Shown here: piece after piece, positions 1 through 8,071 of the stretch
How the letters are laid out: each line of letters begins with the position of its first letter
Numbering within the stretch: the first letter of the stretch is position 1
DNA from: Actinomadura sp. WMMA1423
Lineage (GTDB): Bacteria > Actinomycetota > Actinomycetes > Streptosporangiales > Streptosporangiaceae
NCBI RefSeq assembly: GCF_006547145.1
Contig: NZ_CP041244.1
Coordinates: 3,038,001-3,102,000 of the forward strand
Length of the DNA: 64,000 nt
Direction: 5' to 3'
Program-made: the position numbers and the translations under genes
Notes under the pieces: generated by a model
Told to the model about the DNA's origin: nothing
Database searches by the model: none
Seen by the model: the letters and a program-made list of their open reading frames with translations, nothing else

Positions 1-281
1 GGCAGCAGAGCGACTCCCCCTTCGCGCCCCGCTCGGCGGGCCTGCACCACCTGTCGTTCCAGGTCGAGTCGATCGAGGAGGTGCGGGCCGCCGAGCAGGT
101 GCTCCGCGACCTCGACGCCCGCTTCGCCCACGACGGCGTCGTCCCGCACGGCGAGGGCGCCTCCTCCGGAGGCGTCTTCTTCACCGACCCCGACGGGACC
201 CGCCTGGAGATCTACGCGCCCACCGGCGCCGACACCGCCCCCGCGCCCAGCGGCGCGGCCCCCACCTGCGGCTTCTTCTAG
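1..281 (+). CDS. VOC (glyoxalase/dioxygenase-like) protein, 5' truncated by the window
   Basis: Open reading continues from the left edge in the frame beginning at base 3, so only the last ~92 residues are present. The visible part has 'GLHHLSFQVESIEE' (a βαβββ module start with a likely metal-ligand His) and near the end 'DPDGTRLEIYAP', the usual last strand of a vicinal-oxygen-chelate module with its metal-binding Glu. The family includes dioxygenases, glyoxalases and resistance proteins; substrate cannot be told. It ends 30 bp before the next gene on the same strand and probably shares its transcript. Confidence 0.75.
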   Translation, partial: QQSDSPFAPRSAGLHHLSFQVESIEEVRAAEQVLRDLDARFAHDGVVPHGEGASSGGVFFTDPDGTRLEIYAPTGADTAPAPSGAAPTCGFF

Positions 282-311
282 CCCGTCCGCCCCGAACGGA
301 AGGAGGCCGCT

Positions 312-1214
312 GTGGCGGTCGATGTCTGCCACCGAGGCGAGCGAGCCGCCCAGCGGCGTGCCGGCCTGCTGGAGCAGGGCGAGTTCTCCGCCCGCGCCGT
401 CCGCCCGCGGATCCCCGACGTGGCGCGCGCGTTCCTGCTCCAGCAGCCGATGGTCGTGCTGGGCGCCGCCGACGGCCGGGGACGGCTGTGGGCCACCCTG
501 CTCACCGGACGGCCCGGCTTCCTGCACGCCGTGGACGACCTCACCCTCGCGATCGACGCCCTTCCGGCGCCGCACGACCCGCTGCACGAACTGTCCACGA
601 CGCCCGCGCAGGTCGGCATGCTCGCGATCGAACCGGGCCGGCACCGCCGGATGCGGATGAACGGCCGCGCCGCCCCGACCGGGCACGGCCTGCGCGTCGA
701 CCTCGACCAGGTGTACTCCAACTGCCCCAAGTACATCCAGAAGCGGAAACCGGAGTGGACGACGGCCGCGCCGGCGCCGCCGAAGAGCTCCCGCACCCTC
801 ACGCCCGACCAGCAGAAGTGGATCGCCGGGGCGGACACCTTCTTCATCGCCACCGCCGATCTCGACGGCGACGCCGACGCCTCCCACCGCGGCGGCGCCC
901 CCGGCTTCGTGGAGGCGGTGTCGCCGAACGTGCTGCGCTGGCCCGACTACACCGGCAACGCCATGTTCAACACGCTGGGCAACCTGGAGGTCCAGCCCCG
1001 GGCCGGGCTGCTCTTCTGCGACTGGGACACCGGCGCCGTCCTCCACCTCACCGGCACCGCCCGCACCGACTGGGACCCCGCGCACGCCGCCGCGGTACCG
1101 GGCGCCGAACGGCTCGTCGAGTTCACCGCCACCGACGTCGTCGAGATCGCCGGCGCCGTGCCGCTGCGGTGGAGCGACCCCGTCCCGTCCCGCTTCAACC
1201 CGCCCGTCGCTTGA
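312..1214 (+). CDS. Pyridoxamine 5'-phosphate oxidase-related FMN-binding protein
   Basis: A 300-residue protein with a GTG start preceded by GGAAGGAGG. The first half has an 'FLLQQPMVVLGAADGRGRLWATLLTG' type split-barrel strand pair (positions ~40-65) and the second half repeats the theme: 'WIAGADTFFIATADLDGDADASHRGG' followed by 'FVEAVSPNVLRWPDYTGN'. This is the two-part split-barrel layout of PNPOx-like flavoproteins, which bind FMN and act as oxidases or reductases of small or F420-linked substrates; the true substrate is unknown. It lies between a VOC gene and a MerR regulator, which suggests a small inducible stress or detoxification unit. Confidence 0.8.
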   Translation: MAVDVCHRGERAAQRRAGLLEQGEFSARAVRPRIPDVARAFLLQQPMVVLGAADGRGRLWATLLTGRPGFLHAVDDLTLAIDALPAPHDPLHELSTTPAQVGMLAIEPGRHRRMRMNGRAAPTGHGLRVDLDQVYSNCPKYIQKRKPEWTTAAPAPPKSSRTLTPDQQKWIAGADTFFIATADLDGDADASHRGGAPGFVEAVSPNVLRWPDYTGNAMFNTLGNLEVQPRAGLLFCDWDTGAVLHLTGTARTDWDPAHAAAVPGAERLVEFTATDVVEIAGAVPLRWSDPVPSRFNPPVA

Positions 1215-1241
1215 ACCTCCCCCTGGGGGAGATGCCAAGGT
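1211..1241 (+). promoter_or_regulatory. Candidate MerR-type operator/promoter
   Basis: TTGAAC at 1211-1216 is followed by a 19-bp spacer holding a perfect 7-bp inverted repeat, CTCCCCC-T-GGGGGAG (1217-1231). A long 19-bp spacer with a central dyad is the classic MerR-regulated promoter plan. The -10 (CAAGGT at 1236-1241) is poor, as expected for an activator-dependent promoter. It overlaps the stop codon of the upstream gene and lies just ahead of the MerR start, so autoregulation is likely. Confidence 0.55.
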
Positions 1242-1247
1242 GAGGCC

Positions 1248-2174
1248 GTGGACGGCGAAGCGACCTACTCCATCGGCGAAGTCGCCCGGACCACCGGGCT
1301 CAGCGTGAAGGCCGTGCGCTTCTACTCCGAACGCGGCATCGTCCCGGCGCGCAGGAACGCGTCGGGACACCGCCGGTACGGGGCGGACGCCGTGGCCCGG
1401 CTGAGCCTGGTGCGGACGCTGCGCGAGCTGGGGATCGACCTGGCCACCGTCCAGAAGATCGTCGACCGCGAGATACCGGCCGCCGAGGCGGCGGCCGCCC
1501 ACGCCGAGGCCGTCGCCGTCCAGATGCGGCTGCTGCGGCTGCGGCACGCGGTCCTGACCATCGCCGCCCGGCGCGGCAGCGACCCCGAGGAGATGGAACT
1601 GATGCACCGGCTCGCCCGCCTGTCCGCCGCCGAACGCCGAGACCTCGTCGGCGACTTCCTCAACAGCTCCTTCGGCGCCCCCGAGACCGGCCCGATGCCC
1701 CGCGTCCTGCACAGGTCGATGGCGCCCGAACTGCCCGAGGACCCGACCTCCGAGCAACTGGCGGCCTGGGTCGAGCTGGCCGAACTCTCCCGCGACCCCG
1801 ATTTCCGCACCCTCATGCGGGACCTGTTCAACGACCACACCGCCGAGGCCGCCCGCCGCCCCAAGGGCCCGCCGCGCAAGCACGCGGTCGCACGCGTCAC
1901 CGAGACCGTCCGCCCACTGCTGGCCGCAGGTGTGGCCCCCGACTCACCGGAGGCTGCGCAGGCCGTCAACGACGTCGTCGCCGCCTACGCCGAGTTCCAG
2001 GAACGCCCCGACACTCCGGCCCTGCGCGCCCGCCTGGCCGCCTACCTGACCGGCGCCAACGACCCCCGCCGCGAGCGCTACCTGGACCTCCTGTCGACCG
2101 TCAACGGCTGGGCCCCACCAGAGCACCCCCGCCGCGAAATCGACTGGTTCCTGACCGCCCTCACCCACGCCTGA
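1248..2174 (+). CDS. MerR family transcriptional regulator
   Basis: 308 residues from a GTG start. Residues 6-75 form a winged helix-turn-helix of MerR type: 'YSIGEVARTTGLSVKAVRFY', then the wing 'GIVPARRNASGHRRYG' and 'LSLVRTLRELGIDLATVQKI'. The remaining ~220 residues are an α-helical effector region without the short cysteine-rich metal-sensing tail, so it more likely senses an organic ligand or the redox state. It is probably autoregulated through the dyad at 1217-1231 and may control the upstream PNPOx/VOC genes. Confidence 0.9.
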   Translation: MDGEATYSIGEVARTTGLSVKAVRFYSERGIVPARRNASGHRRYGADAVARLSLVRTLRELGIDLATVQKIVDREIPAAEAAAAHAEAVAVQMRLLRLRHAVLTIAARRGSDPEEMELMHRLARLSAAERRDLVGDFLNSSFGAPETGPMPRVLHRSMAPELPEDPTSEQLAAWVELAELSRDPDFRTLMRDLFNDHTAEAARRPKGPPRKHAVARVTETVRPLLAAGVAPDSPEAAQAVNDVVAAYAEFQERPDTPALRARLAAYLTGANDPRRERYLDLLSTVNGWAPPEHPRREIDWFLTALTHA

Positions 2175-2196
2175 AGACAGGGCGGCCCGTGCCGGA

Positions 2197-2385
2197 TCAG
2201 CGCTTGAGCGCCCGGTACTTCCTGAGCAGAGCGGTGACCTTCGCGTAGTCCGCGCCGCCGTTCAACTCCGCCAGCAGGTCGTCGGGGCACAGCTCGTAGA
2301 GATCTCCCCACCACCGCCCCGCCTTGGAGTCCCAGATCCGGTAACCACCGGGCACACCCCTGGCCACATACCGTCGCCTACTCAT
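2197..2385 (-). CDS. Small hypothetical protein (62 aa), Trp/Arg-rich
   Basis: Reads 'MSRRRYVARGVPGGYRIWD' then 'RWWGDLYELCPDDLLAELNG' and a basic C-terminus. I start it at the internal Met at 2385; an upstream in-frame Met at 2439 adds 18 residues with no better ribosome site. Codon use is like its neighbours. It stands opposite the NLR-like module with a short shared upstream region. No function recognised. Confidence 0.55.
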   Translation of the reverse strand: MSRRRYVARGVPGGYRIWDSKAGRWWGDLYELCPDDLLAELNGGADYAKVTALLRKYRALKR

Positions 2386-2500
2386 CGCCCGCCTTAATGT
2401 CCGGTCACTACGTAACGGGTTCAGACCGTATTCACGCATGGACGCTGTCCGGTTCCGGCGTTTGTGACGGATGACCTGTTGTCACCGGGCGGACGGGTCG

Positions 2501-2836
2501 ATGATGGCGAGCATGACGGGGCGCGCACTGACCTGGGCCGGCGGCATCATCGCGGCCGCATCCGCGATCTGGCTGATCGTGTACTTCGCGGTCAAGGGCT
2601 TCCACTGGGACGACACCATCGGCGTGATCGGCGCCGTCGTCGGCATCACCGGACTGGTCCTGGCGGTGGCCGGGGGCCTGCGGGCCCGCCGGTCCCCCGA
2701 AGGCGACAACGCCACCAACTCCGGCATCGTCTCCACCGGAGGCGGCGCGACCAACACCCAGATCCAGGGCAAGGCGACTGGGCACGGCCGGATCTACCAG
2801 GCTGGACGCGACCAGCACATCCACCACGACAGGTAA
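2501..2836 (+). CDS. Two-helix membrane protein with C-terminal QAGRDQ motif, candidate effector of the adjacent NLR
   Basis: 111 residues counted from the ATG at 2501 (other ATGs at 2471, 2504 and 2513 are possible). Two hydrophobic helices lie at ~9-31 and ~39-60, with a basic 'LRARR' stop-transfer. The tail (~67-111) is rich in Gly, Asn, Thr and Gln and ends with 'GHGRIYQAGRDQHI' (94-107). The N-terminus of the next protein carries 'GHGAVNQAGRDQYV'. Matching short motifs at an effector C-terminus and an NLR N-terminus are the known layout of bacterial amyloid-signalling (BASS/RHIM-like) pairs. A membrane effector triggered by templated assembly is inference. The stop is 11 bp before the NLR start, so the two are co-expressed. 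Confidence 0.75.
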   Translation: MMASMTGRALTWAGGIIAAASAIWLIVYFAVKGFHWDDTIGVIGAVVGITGLVLAVAGGLRARRSPEGDNATNSGIVSTGGGATNTQIQGKATGHGRIYQAGRDQHIHHDR

Positions 2837-2847
2837 CCGTCCACAGC

Positions 2848-5067
2848 ATGACCAACCCACCGACCCCACCGGCTGACGGGCCTCCGCCGCACCTGAGCGG
2901 CATCGCCTCGGGCCACGGCGCCGTCAACCAAGCCGGTCGGGACCAGTACGTCATCGAGGGGCAGGTGGTGCTGGCGGCGGGCCTGCCACGGCCCGCCGAG
3001 GTGACCGCCGCGCCAGCCCTCGCCAACGTTCCGGCGCATGCACACCTGTTCGTCGGGCGCGGTTCCGAACTGGAGGAGCTGGACGCGGCCCTGAGCGAGT
3101 CGGCCGAGGTCGTAGTGGCCGCGGTGCACGGTCTCGGCGGAGTGGGCAAGTCGACCCTGGCCGCCCGCTACGGCGATCGGCACCGCGACCGGTTCTCCCC
3201 GGTGTGGTGGATCACCGCCGACACCCGCGAGGCCGTGCGGGCGGGACTGGCCGCGCTGGCCGTCGCGCTGCAACCGGAATTGAAACAGGCGCTGCCGCTG
3301 GACGCCCTGGCCGAGTGGGCGCTGACCTGGCTGAGCTGCCATGACGGCTGGCTGCTCGTGCTGGACAACGTCAACGACCCCGAGCACATCGCCCCCGTGA
3401 TGGCCCGGACGGGCACCGGCCGCGTCCTGGTCACCAGCCGCCTCGGCGAGGGCTGGCATCGGTTCGGTGCCCAGGTACTGCGGCTGGACGTCCTCACCAG
3501 CGGGCAGGCGGTGGAGTTGCTCACCCGGATCGCCGCCCACGACCGGCCCGGCGCGGACCTGGACGGCGCCGCCGAACTGGCCACCGAGCTGGGATGCCTG
3601 CCGCTGGCGATCGAGCAGGCCGCCGCCTACCTGCACCAGCACCGGCTGTCCCCGCGCGCCTACCTGGAACTGCTGGCCGACTCACCGGCGGTCATGTACG
3701 ACCAGACCGCCCAGGGCGCCGACGCCCAGCGCACCATCGCCCGGATCTGGCGCCTCACACTCGACCAGCTCACCGACGCTCCCCTCGCCGGGGATCTGCT
3801 CCGGGTCCTCGCCTGGTACGCCCCCGAGGCCATCCCCTGCGCCTTGCTCGATGACCTGGCCACCGTCATGACCGACAGCGCTCGGACGCCGCCTCGGGAC
3901 CGCCGACGGCCCTGGCCGAAGCGGCGGCCCGGTACGGACCCGCCGATCCCTCCGACAGTGCCACGACAAGCGCTCGGGGTGCTGGCGGCCTACAACATGG
4001 TCACCTTGGGCGAGGACGGCGACGTCACCGTGCACCGGCTGGTACAGGCCCTCGCCCGTACCTCCGACCCCGCCGACCCGCACCGTCAACCCGACGCCAT
4101 CGCCGCCGCTCGCGACACCGCCACCCGGCTGCTGCATCAGGCCCGCCCCCTCGATGTCGAAGATCCGGCAGGCTGGCCGATGTGGCGGACCCTGCTCCCC
4201 CACATCGATGCCCTGGCCGACCACGCCCCGGCGACCACCGACACCGACACCATGTGGCACCTACTGGACCGCGCGGCTACGTTCCTACAGCTCCAAGGCT
4301 CACCGACCCGCGCCATCGCATACTTCCAACGTGCCCTGGCCACCAACCACCGCCTCCACGGCGACCAGGCACTGAGCGTCCTGATCTCCCGCAACAATCT
4401 GGCCCTCGCTTACCAGATCACAGCGGACCGGGAACGGGCGATCGCCCTGCACGAGCAGACCCTCGCCGACGCCGAGCGGGTACTGGGCAGCGACCACCCC
4501 CGCACCCTGGTCTTCCGCCACAACCTCGCCGGCGCCTATCGAGCCGCAGGAGATCTCGAACGGGCGCTCCCCCTGCACGAGCAGACCGTCGCCGACGCCG
4601 AGCGGGTACTGGGCAGCGACCACCCCAACACTCTGACCTCCCGCAACGACCTTGCCGGCGCCTATCGGACCGCAGGAGACCTGGAACGGGCGATCGCCCT
4701 GCACGAGCAGACCCTCGCCGACCGCGAACGGGTACTGGGCAGCGACCACCCCCACACCCTGGTATCCCGCCACAACCTCGCCGGCGCCTATCGAGCCGCA
4801 GGAGATCTCGAACGGGCGCTCCCCCTGCACGAGCAGACCCTCGCCGACGCCGAGCGGGTACTGGGCAGCGACCACCCCAACACTCTGACCTCCCGCAACA
4901 ACCTCGCCCTTGCCTACCAGGCCGCAGGAGACCTGGAACGGGCGATCGCCCTGCACGAGCAGACCCTCGCCGACCGCGAACGGGTACTGGGCAGCGACCA
5001 CCCCCACACCCTGAACTCCCGCAACAACCTCGCCATGGCCCGCCGCGCGGCGCAGGACAGCCGCTGA
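2848..5067 (+). CDS. NB-ARC/TPR (NLR-like, STAND) ATPase with N-terminal QAGRDQ motif
   Basis: 739 residues from the ATG at 2848. Order: proline-rich leader; 'GHGAVNQAGRDQYV' (22-35); 'LFVGRGSELEEL' (~67-78); Walker A 'GLGGVGKST' (95-103); Walker B 'WLLVLDNV' (~168-175); 'GRVLVTSR' sensor; 'GCLPLAIEQAAAYL' (GxP motif); winged-helix and linker region; from ~510 a run of 42-residue TPR repeats of the kinesin-light-chain/NB-ARC-TPR type ('NNLALAY..AGDLERAIALHEQTLADAERVLGSDHP'-like). STAND ATPases oligomerise on sensing a trigger through the repeats and pass the signal to an N-terminal domain. Here that domain is only a short motif shared with the upstream membrane protein. Likely role is conflict or cell-death signalling; trigger unknown. 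Confidence 0.85.
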   Translation: MTNPPTPPADGPPPHLSGIASGHGAVNQAGRDQYVIEGQVVLAAGLPRPAEVTAAPALANVPAHAHLFVGRGSELEELDAALSESAEVVVAAVHGLGGVGKSTLAARYGDRHRDRFSPVWWITADTREAVRAGLAALAVALQPELKQALPLDALAEWALTWLSCHDGWLLVLDNVNDPEHIAPVMARTGTGRVLVTSRLGEGWHRFGAQVLRLDVLTSGQAVELLTRIAAHDRPGADLDGAAELATELGCLPLAIEQAAAYLHQHRLSPRAYLELLADSPAVMYDQTAQGADAQRTIARIWRLTLDQLTDAPLAGDLLRVLAWYAPEAIPCALLDDLATVMTDSARTPPRDRRRPWPKRRPGTDPPIPPTVPRQALGVLAAYNMVTLGEDGDVTVHRLVQALARTSDPADPHRQPDAIAAARDTATRLLHQARPLDVEDPAGWPMWRTLLPHIDALADHAPATTDTDTMWHLLDRAATFLQLQGSPTRAIAYFQRALATNHRLHGDQALSVLISRNNLALAYQITADRERAIALHEQTLADAERVLGSDHPRTLVFRHNLAGAYRAAGDLERALPLHEQTVADAERVLGSDHPNTLTSRNDLAGAYRTAGDLERAIALHEQTLADRERVLGSDHPHTLVSRHNLAGAYRAAGDLERALPLHEQTLADAERVLGSDHPNTLTSRNNLALAYQAAGDLERAIALHEQTLADRERVLGSDHPHTLNSRNNLAMARRAAQDSR
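4396..5043 (+). repeat. Tandem 126-bp TPR-coding repeats with 252-bp higher-order unit
   Basis: The segment GAGCAGACC recurs at 4453, 4579, 4705, 4831 and 4957, exactly 126 bp apart. Units alternate: 'ALPLHEQT' versus 'AIALHEQT', and 'TLVSRH' versus 'TLTSRN', so copies two apart are almost identical (for example 4516 on matches 4768 on). This shows recent expansion in two-repeat blocks inside the sensor domain of the NLR-like gene. Confidence 0.9.
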
Positions 5068-5157
5068 AGGGTGCTGACGACATCTCGATGAAGGGCCCAG
5101 AGCACACTCGTCGTTTGTCGTCGCTGGAGGATGCCTTTGCCTAGGTGATAGGCGGGT

Positions 5158-6798
5158 ATGTCGAACGACGGACGAAGAGTCGGGGTGTGTGAGGAAGGTG
5201 GCTTGCTGGTGCTTGGGCGGGTGCGGGTTGCTGCTAGGGCTGGAGCCAGGGCTACCCGGGCGGTTCGGAACTCTGGGGCGTTGCGGCCCGTCCGGCCTGA
5301 TCGGGCGGTGCGGCTGCTGTTCCCCTACGCGCGGTTCGGGCCCGTCCCCGCGACGCTCGGGGCCATGGCCGCGCTGCGCTTCCCCGACCGGACGGCCCTC
5401 GTCGACGAGCGCGGGGCGCTGACCTACGCGGAGCTCGAACGGCGGGCCGCGTCGCTCGCCACCGCGCTGAGCGAGCGTGTGGGTGACGGGAAGGTCGGGG
5501 TTCTCTGCCGCAATCACCGGGGGTTCGTCGAAGCCGTTCTCGCGGCGTCGCGGCTCGGCAATGACGTCGTGCTGCTGAACACCGACTTCTCCGGAACGCA
5601 GCTGGGGCAGGTCGTTGAGCGCGAGGAGATCGAGCTGCTCGTCCACGACGAGGAGTTCGGGGCGGCCGTCGAGGAGTCGGGGTTCGGTGGGAAGCGGGTC
5701 GTCGCCTGGGCCGATGAGGGCGGCGGGGAGGTCGACGCGCTGATCGCGGAGACGGAGCCCGCGTCCGTCAAGCGCGAGCGGGCCAGCCGGGTCATCCTGA
5801 TGACGTCGGGGACCACGGGGACGCCCAAGGGGGCGCGGCATGATGTGTCCGCTTCTTCGCTGCTGCCCGCGGCTCTGAGCCACATGATGCGCGTCCCCGT
5901 GCGGTCGGGGGCGCCGATGGTCGTCGCTCCGCCGCTCTTCCATCTGCTCGGGTTCGCCTACACGACGGTCGGGCTCGGGATGGGGATGCCGCTCATCCTG
6001 TCCCGCCGCTTCGATCCGCGGCAGGTGCTGGAGACGATCGCGGACTGCCGGGCGGAGGCGCTCGTGGCGGTCCCCGTCATGCTCCAGCGGATCCTGGACG
6101 TGGCGGACCCGCCGCCCACGCCGACCCTGCGGGCGGTCGTGTGCGGCGGTGCGGCGCTGCATCCGCACCTGTCCGAGGCGTTCATGGACGCGTTCGGCGA
6201 CGTGCTCGTCAACGTGTACGGCGCGACCGAGACGGGATGGGCCACGATCGCCACGCCCGAGGACCTGCGGGCCGCGCCCGGCACGGTCGGCAGGCCGTCG
6301 TTCCGGCTCACGATCAAGGTGCTCGGGCAGGACGGGCGGGAGCTGCCCGCGGGCGAGACCGGGGAGGTCCACACCGGCGGCGGCCTGCGGTTCGCGGGCT
6401 ACACCGGGGGCGGCGGCAAGCAGGTGCGCGACGGGCTGACCGGGACCGGCGACCTCGGGCACTTCGACGAGGCGGGCCGGCTGTTCATCGACGGCCGGGC
6501 CGACGACATGATCGTCTCGGGCGGGGAGAACGTGTTCCCCGGCGAGGTCGAGGACCTGCTCGGCGGCCATCCGGACGTCGCGGAGGTGTCGGTGACCGGG
6601 GTGGAGGACGAGAGGTTCGGGCAGCGGCTCGCCGCGCACGTCGTGAAGGCCGAGGGGGCGGCGGTCACCGAGGACGAGCTCAAGGAGTACGTGCGCGGGC
6701 GCCTGGCCCGGTACAAGGTGCCGCGGGACATCCGTTTCGTCCGGGAACTGCCCCGGACCAGCACCGGCAAGGTGAAGCGGACAGCGCCCGAAGGCTGA
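5158..6798 (+). CDS. AMP-dependent synthetase/acyl-CoA ligase
   Basis: Up to 546 residues. ANL-superfamily motifs are in order: 'MTSGTTGTPKGA' phosphate loop (~219-230), 'NVYGATETGW', 'GTGDLGHFDEAGRLFIDGRA' with the hinge Asp, 'GGENVFPGEVEDLL', and C-terminal 'PRTSTGKVKR' with the catalytic Lys. It activates a carboxylic acid to an acyl-adenylate and then transfers it, most likely to CoA; fatty acids are the usual substrates of this FadD-like group but the substrate is not shown. The first ~20 residues look non-conserved, and a GTG at 5221 is an alternative start. It ends 58 bp before a convergent gene, with a hairpin between them. Confidence 0.88.
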   Translation: MSNDGRRVGVCEEGGLLVLGRVRVAARAGARATRAVRNSGALRPVRPDRAVRLLFPYARFGPVPATLGAMAALRFPDRTALVDERGALTYAELERRAASLATALSERVGDGKVGVLCRNHRGFVEAVLAASRLGNDVVLLNTDFSGTQLGQVVEREEIELLVHDEEFGAAVEESGFGGKRVVAWADEGGGEVDALIAETEPASVKRERASRVILMTSGTTGTPKGARHDVSASSLLPAALSHMMRVPVRSGAPMVVAPPLFHLLGFAYTTVGLGMGMPLILSRRFDPRQVLETIADCRAEALVAVPVMLQRILDVADPPPTPTLRAVVCGGAALHPHLSEAFMDAFGDVLVNVYGATETGWATIATPEDLRAAPGTVGRPSFRLTIKVLGQDGRELPAGETGEVHTGGGLRFAGYTGGGGKQVRDGLTGTGDLGHFDEAGRLFIDGRADDMIVSGGENVFPGEVEDLLGGHPDVAEVSVTGVEDERFGQRLAAHVVKAEGAAVTEDELKEYVRGRLARYKVPRDIRFVRELPRTSTGKVKRTAPEG

Positions 6799-6806
6799 TG
6801 AGGGAA

Positions 6807-6840
6807 ACGCCCGGGCCCAGGGCCGCGAGGTCCCGGGCGT
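6807..6840. terminator. Candidate bidirectional terminator
   Basis: Perfect 9-bp inverted repeat ACGCCCGGG (6807-6815) and CCCGGGCGT (6832-6840) with a 16-nt loop, between two convergent genes. There is no U-tract, as is common in actinomycetes. Confidence 0.5.
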
Positions 6841-6855
6841 GCCCCGTCTCGGGGG

Positions 6856-7164
6856 TCAGGCGGCGCCGGCGCGCCGCTTGGCGGCCATGCAGATGCGGGC
6901 GAGGTCGTTGAGGGCGTCGGCGCGGCGCTCGTCCAGGGTCCGGCGGTCGCCCGGCCCGGCCTCGGCGAGGGTGTCGATGACCAGGGAGAACACCGGCCAT
7001 TCGGCGGGCCCGATGGCGCCCTGGAAGTCGATGCCGTCCTCGAGGTCGTCGAGGTCGAGGTTGCGGGCGAAGGTGGCGAGGGCGGCCTCGGCCGCGACCA
7101 CGCCGATGCGCATCGCCAGCGCGGCCGGCTCGCGTTCGAGGGAGCGCACGGTGCTAGAACCCAT
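6856..7164 (-). CDS. Hypothetical protein (102 aa)
   Basis: Begins 'MGSSTVRSLEREPAALAMRI' and ends 'LDERRADALNDLARICMAAK'. It is helical and acidic in the middle. The final helix resembles the 'RRADAL..LAR' stretch of the DUF222 region that precedes HNH nucleases, but the rest is too short to be that family, so I do not assign it. An upstream Met at 7185 would add seven residues. It lies between a synthetase and a methyltransferase gene. Confidence 0.55.
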   Translation of the reverse strand: MGSSTVRSLEREPAALAMRIGVVAAEAALATFARNLDLDDLEDGIDFQGAIGPAEWPVFSLVIDTLAEAGPGDRRTLDERRADALNDLARICMAAKRRAGAA

Positions 7165-7218
7165 GTTCGACAACATAGACCACACGCGTCACACGCGTCG
7201 AACGTTTGCTCGAAAACG

Positions 7219-7998
7219 TTACCCGACGATGGCCTGCTGGAAGAGGTAGGAGTGCGTGAAGTGCAGGACGCCGTCGACCATGCTCGGGCGCATGCCGGTG
7301 GCGGGCCCGCCCGCCAGCTCGTCCTCCAGCTCCCGCCTGATCTGTTCCGCGACGTCGGAGGGGGTGTGCGAGAACTCCAGCCACGGATCCAGCGGGCGCT
7401 CGTGGTCGAAGCGGTCGGCGCGCTTCACCTGCGCGCCCGCCGAGGTGACGAGGTCGGCGATCCGCGCCTCGGTGAGGGCCTCCCCGTGCGAGGGGTCGCG
7501 GAGGCGTTCGATCCGGTCGGGGTCGCCGTCCAGCCCGTCGGGGCGGACGAGGTCGGCGATGATCAGCGCGGCGCCCGGGCGGCTGACACGGGCCATCTCC
7601 CTGACGACGGACTCGGGGTCGGCCACCTGGTGCAGCGAGAAGCGGGTCACGACGAGGGTGAACGAGCGGTCGAGGTAGGGCAGGGCGGTGGCGTCGCCGT
7701 GCGCGAAGGTGACGTTCATGAGGCCGGCGTGGTCGGCGTCGCGCTTGCCTTCGGCCAGCATCGCGGGCGTGATGTCGAGTGCCGTCACGTGCCGGACGCG
7801 GCGGGCGATCGCGCGGGACACCATTCCGGTCCCCGCGGCGACCTCCAGGACGATGTCCTCCAGGTCGAGCTCGGGATCCATGAACCGGACGAGCCGGTCC
7901 AGGTGGCGGGTGAACGCCGTGTTCAGCCTCGGGTCGGCGAACCCGGCCGCCTGCTTGGAGAACTCCCGGACCACCTTCTCGTCATGGGTCACCGTCAC
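7219..7998 (-). CDS. Class I SAM-dependent methyltransferase (Methyltransf_11 type)
   Basis: 259 residues from the GTG at 7998, chosen because GAGGAGG lies 4-5 nt upstream of it. Motif I is 'VLEVAAGTGMVSRAIA' (~40-55), followed by 'VTALDITPAMLAEGKR' and 'TFAHGDATALPY', and then 'LVVTRFSLHQVADPESVV'. This is the UbiE/COQ5-like layout that methylates small molecules with S-adenosylmethionine in the cytosol. The substrate is not evident; the neighbours (helicase-nuclease downstream) give no clue. Confidence 0.88.
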   Translation of the reverse strand: MTVTHDEKVVREFSKQAAGFADPRLNTAFTRHLDRLVRFMDPELDLEDIVLEVAAGTGMVSRAIARRVRHVTALDITPAMLAEGKRDADHAGLMNVTFAHGDATALPYLDRSFTLVVTRFSLHQVADPESVVREMARVSRPGAALIIADLVRPDGLDGDPDRIERLRDPSHGEALTEARIADLVTSAGAQVKRADRFDHERPLDPWLEFSHTPSDVAEQIRRELEDELAGGPATGMRPSMVDGVLHFTHSYLFQQAIVG

Positions 7999-8071
7999 GT
8001 CGCCTCCTCGACTGGTTGCCCGGATCATCCCCGAAACCACGCACCGTGAACAGAGGCGAGTGACATAACCC

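Noticed and set aside
312..1243. Alternative long frames (322-660, 488-1243)
   Set aside because: Arg/Pro-rich out-of-frame shadows of the PNPOx-like gene.
4396..5043. Regular DNA repeats that could look like CRISPR
   Set aside because: Period 126 bp, coding, no spacers: TPR repeats.
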